From Arcobacter sp. (lineage in GTDB: Bacteria; Campylobacterota; Campylobacteria; Campylobacterales; Arcobacteraceae), in contig PKUJ01000033.1 in assembly GCA_002869565.1 (NCBI GenBank), positions 1-33,551 of the forward strand: a stretch of DNA of 33,551 nt. The letters are read 5' to 3'. Positions 33,393-33,551 of this stretch are shown here, piece after piece. Positions within the stretch are counted from its first letter, which is position 1, and every line of letters begins with the position of its first letter. A model generated the notes under the pieces. It had not been told where the DNA came from, did not search any database, and saw only the letters and a program-made list of their open reading frames with translations. The translations under genes and the position numbers were made by a program.

Positions 33393-33551
33393 TTATTTTC
33401 GAGACCATTGGTAGTGTTCAATATTCTGTGCCTCATTTACTGTAGCTAGATTAGCTCTTTTAGTTTAAAGGCATTTGACATATCTTCTATACTACTTTTA
33501 TCTAGCTTTTTTATTAGTTCTTCTGACAATCTTTAGCCTTTACTTCTCTTA
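33393..33551 (-). pseudogene. Possible degraded 3' end of a coding sequence
   Basis: Three short peptide stretches in three frames follow one another on the minus strand as if frameshifts had broken one gene. They are REVKAK at 33549-33532, LSEELIKKLDK to KLKELI at 33529-33449, and RANLATVNEAQNIEHYQWSR ending at TAA 33395-33393. Each has protein-like composition, unlike the surrounding noncoding DNA. The product is not recognised, and the upstream part lies outside the window. Confidence 0.3.

Overview
The window looks like chromosomal housekeeping DNA from a Campylobacterota bacterium, most likely Arcobacter-like. The grounds are low G+C with A/T-ending codons, protein character, and gene order. 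From memory, rplU-rpmA-obg-proB-fmt, birA-parA-parB-atpF'-atpF-atpH-atpA-atpG-atpD-atpC, tolQ-tolR-tolA-tolB-pal-cpoB, slyD-fabD-mtnN and rnc-aroC follow the arrangement known from Campylobacter and Arcobacter. I found no tRNA, rRNA, CRISPR array, insertion sequence or intact phage gene.

Layout. Positions 1-125 hold the start of an unidentified minus-strand gene. From 15391 down to 262 the minus strand carries one long co-directional run: biotin ligase, chromosome partitioning (ParA/ParB), the F1 and stator subunits of ATP synthase, the complete Tol-Pal envelope system, then SlyD, FabD and MTA/SAH nucleosidase. A plus-strand AEC-family transporter (15456-16349) interrupts the minus strand. 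Beyond it, 23617 down to 16337 carries dnaG, ridA, rplU, rpmA, obgE, proB, fmt and an orphan GAF-histidine kinase. The plus strand from 23702 to 26599 carries a LapB-like TPR protein, rnc and aroC.

The right third is more accessory. Two divergent genes with NifX-like folds, one fused to a DUF134 helix-turn-helix, share a 375-bp intergenic region full of repeats and inverted repeats. They are followed by htpX, a cytosolic 5'-nucleotidase-family protein, two tandem SixA-like phosphatases, a BaiN/YhiN-family flavoprotein and an EF-hand-like hypothetical protein. At the right edge there is what looks like a degraded coding remnant.

How the genes work together: the ATP synthase genes sit next to the Tol genes, so a machine that makes ATP from the ion gradient and a machine that spends the gradient on envelope maintenance lie in one apparent transcription unit. 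The L21/L27/Obg block concerns the large ribosomal subunit, and rnc processes rRNA.

The most striking observation is that two otherwise intact genes, the normally essential GTPase obgE and the BaiN-like flavoprotein, are each interrupted by one in-frame TGA. Both lie where a glycine GGA codon is expected, and both have the same flanking bases (T-GGA to T-TGA on the coding strand). Elsewhere in the window TGA ends genes normally, in one case inside a terminator hairpin. Wholesale recoding of UGA to glycine is therefore unlikely. Sequence error or DNA damage, real mutations, or a suppressor remain open.
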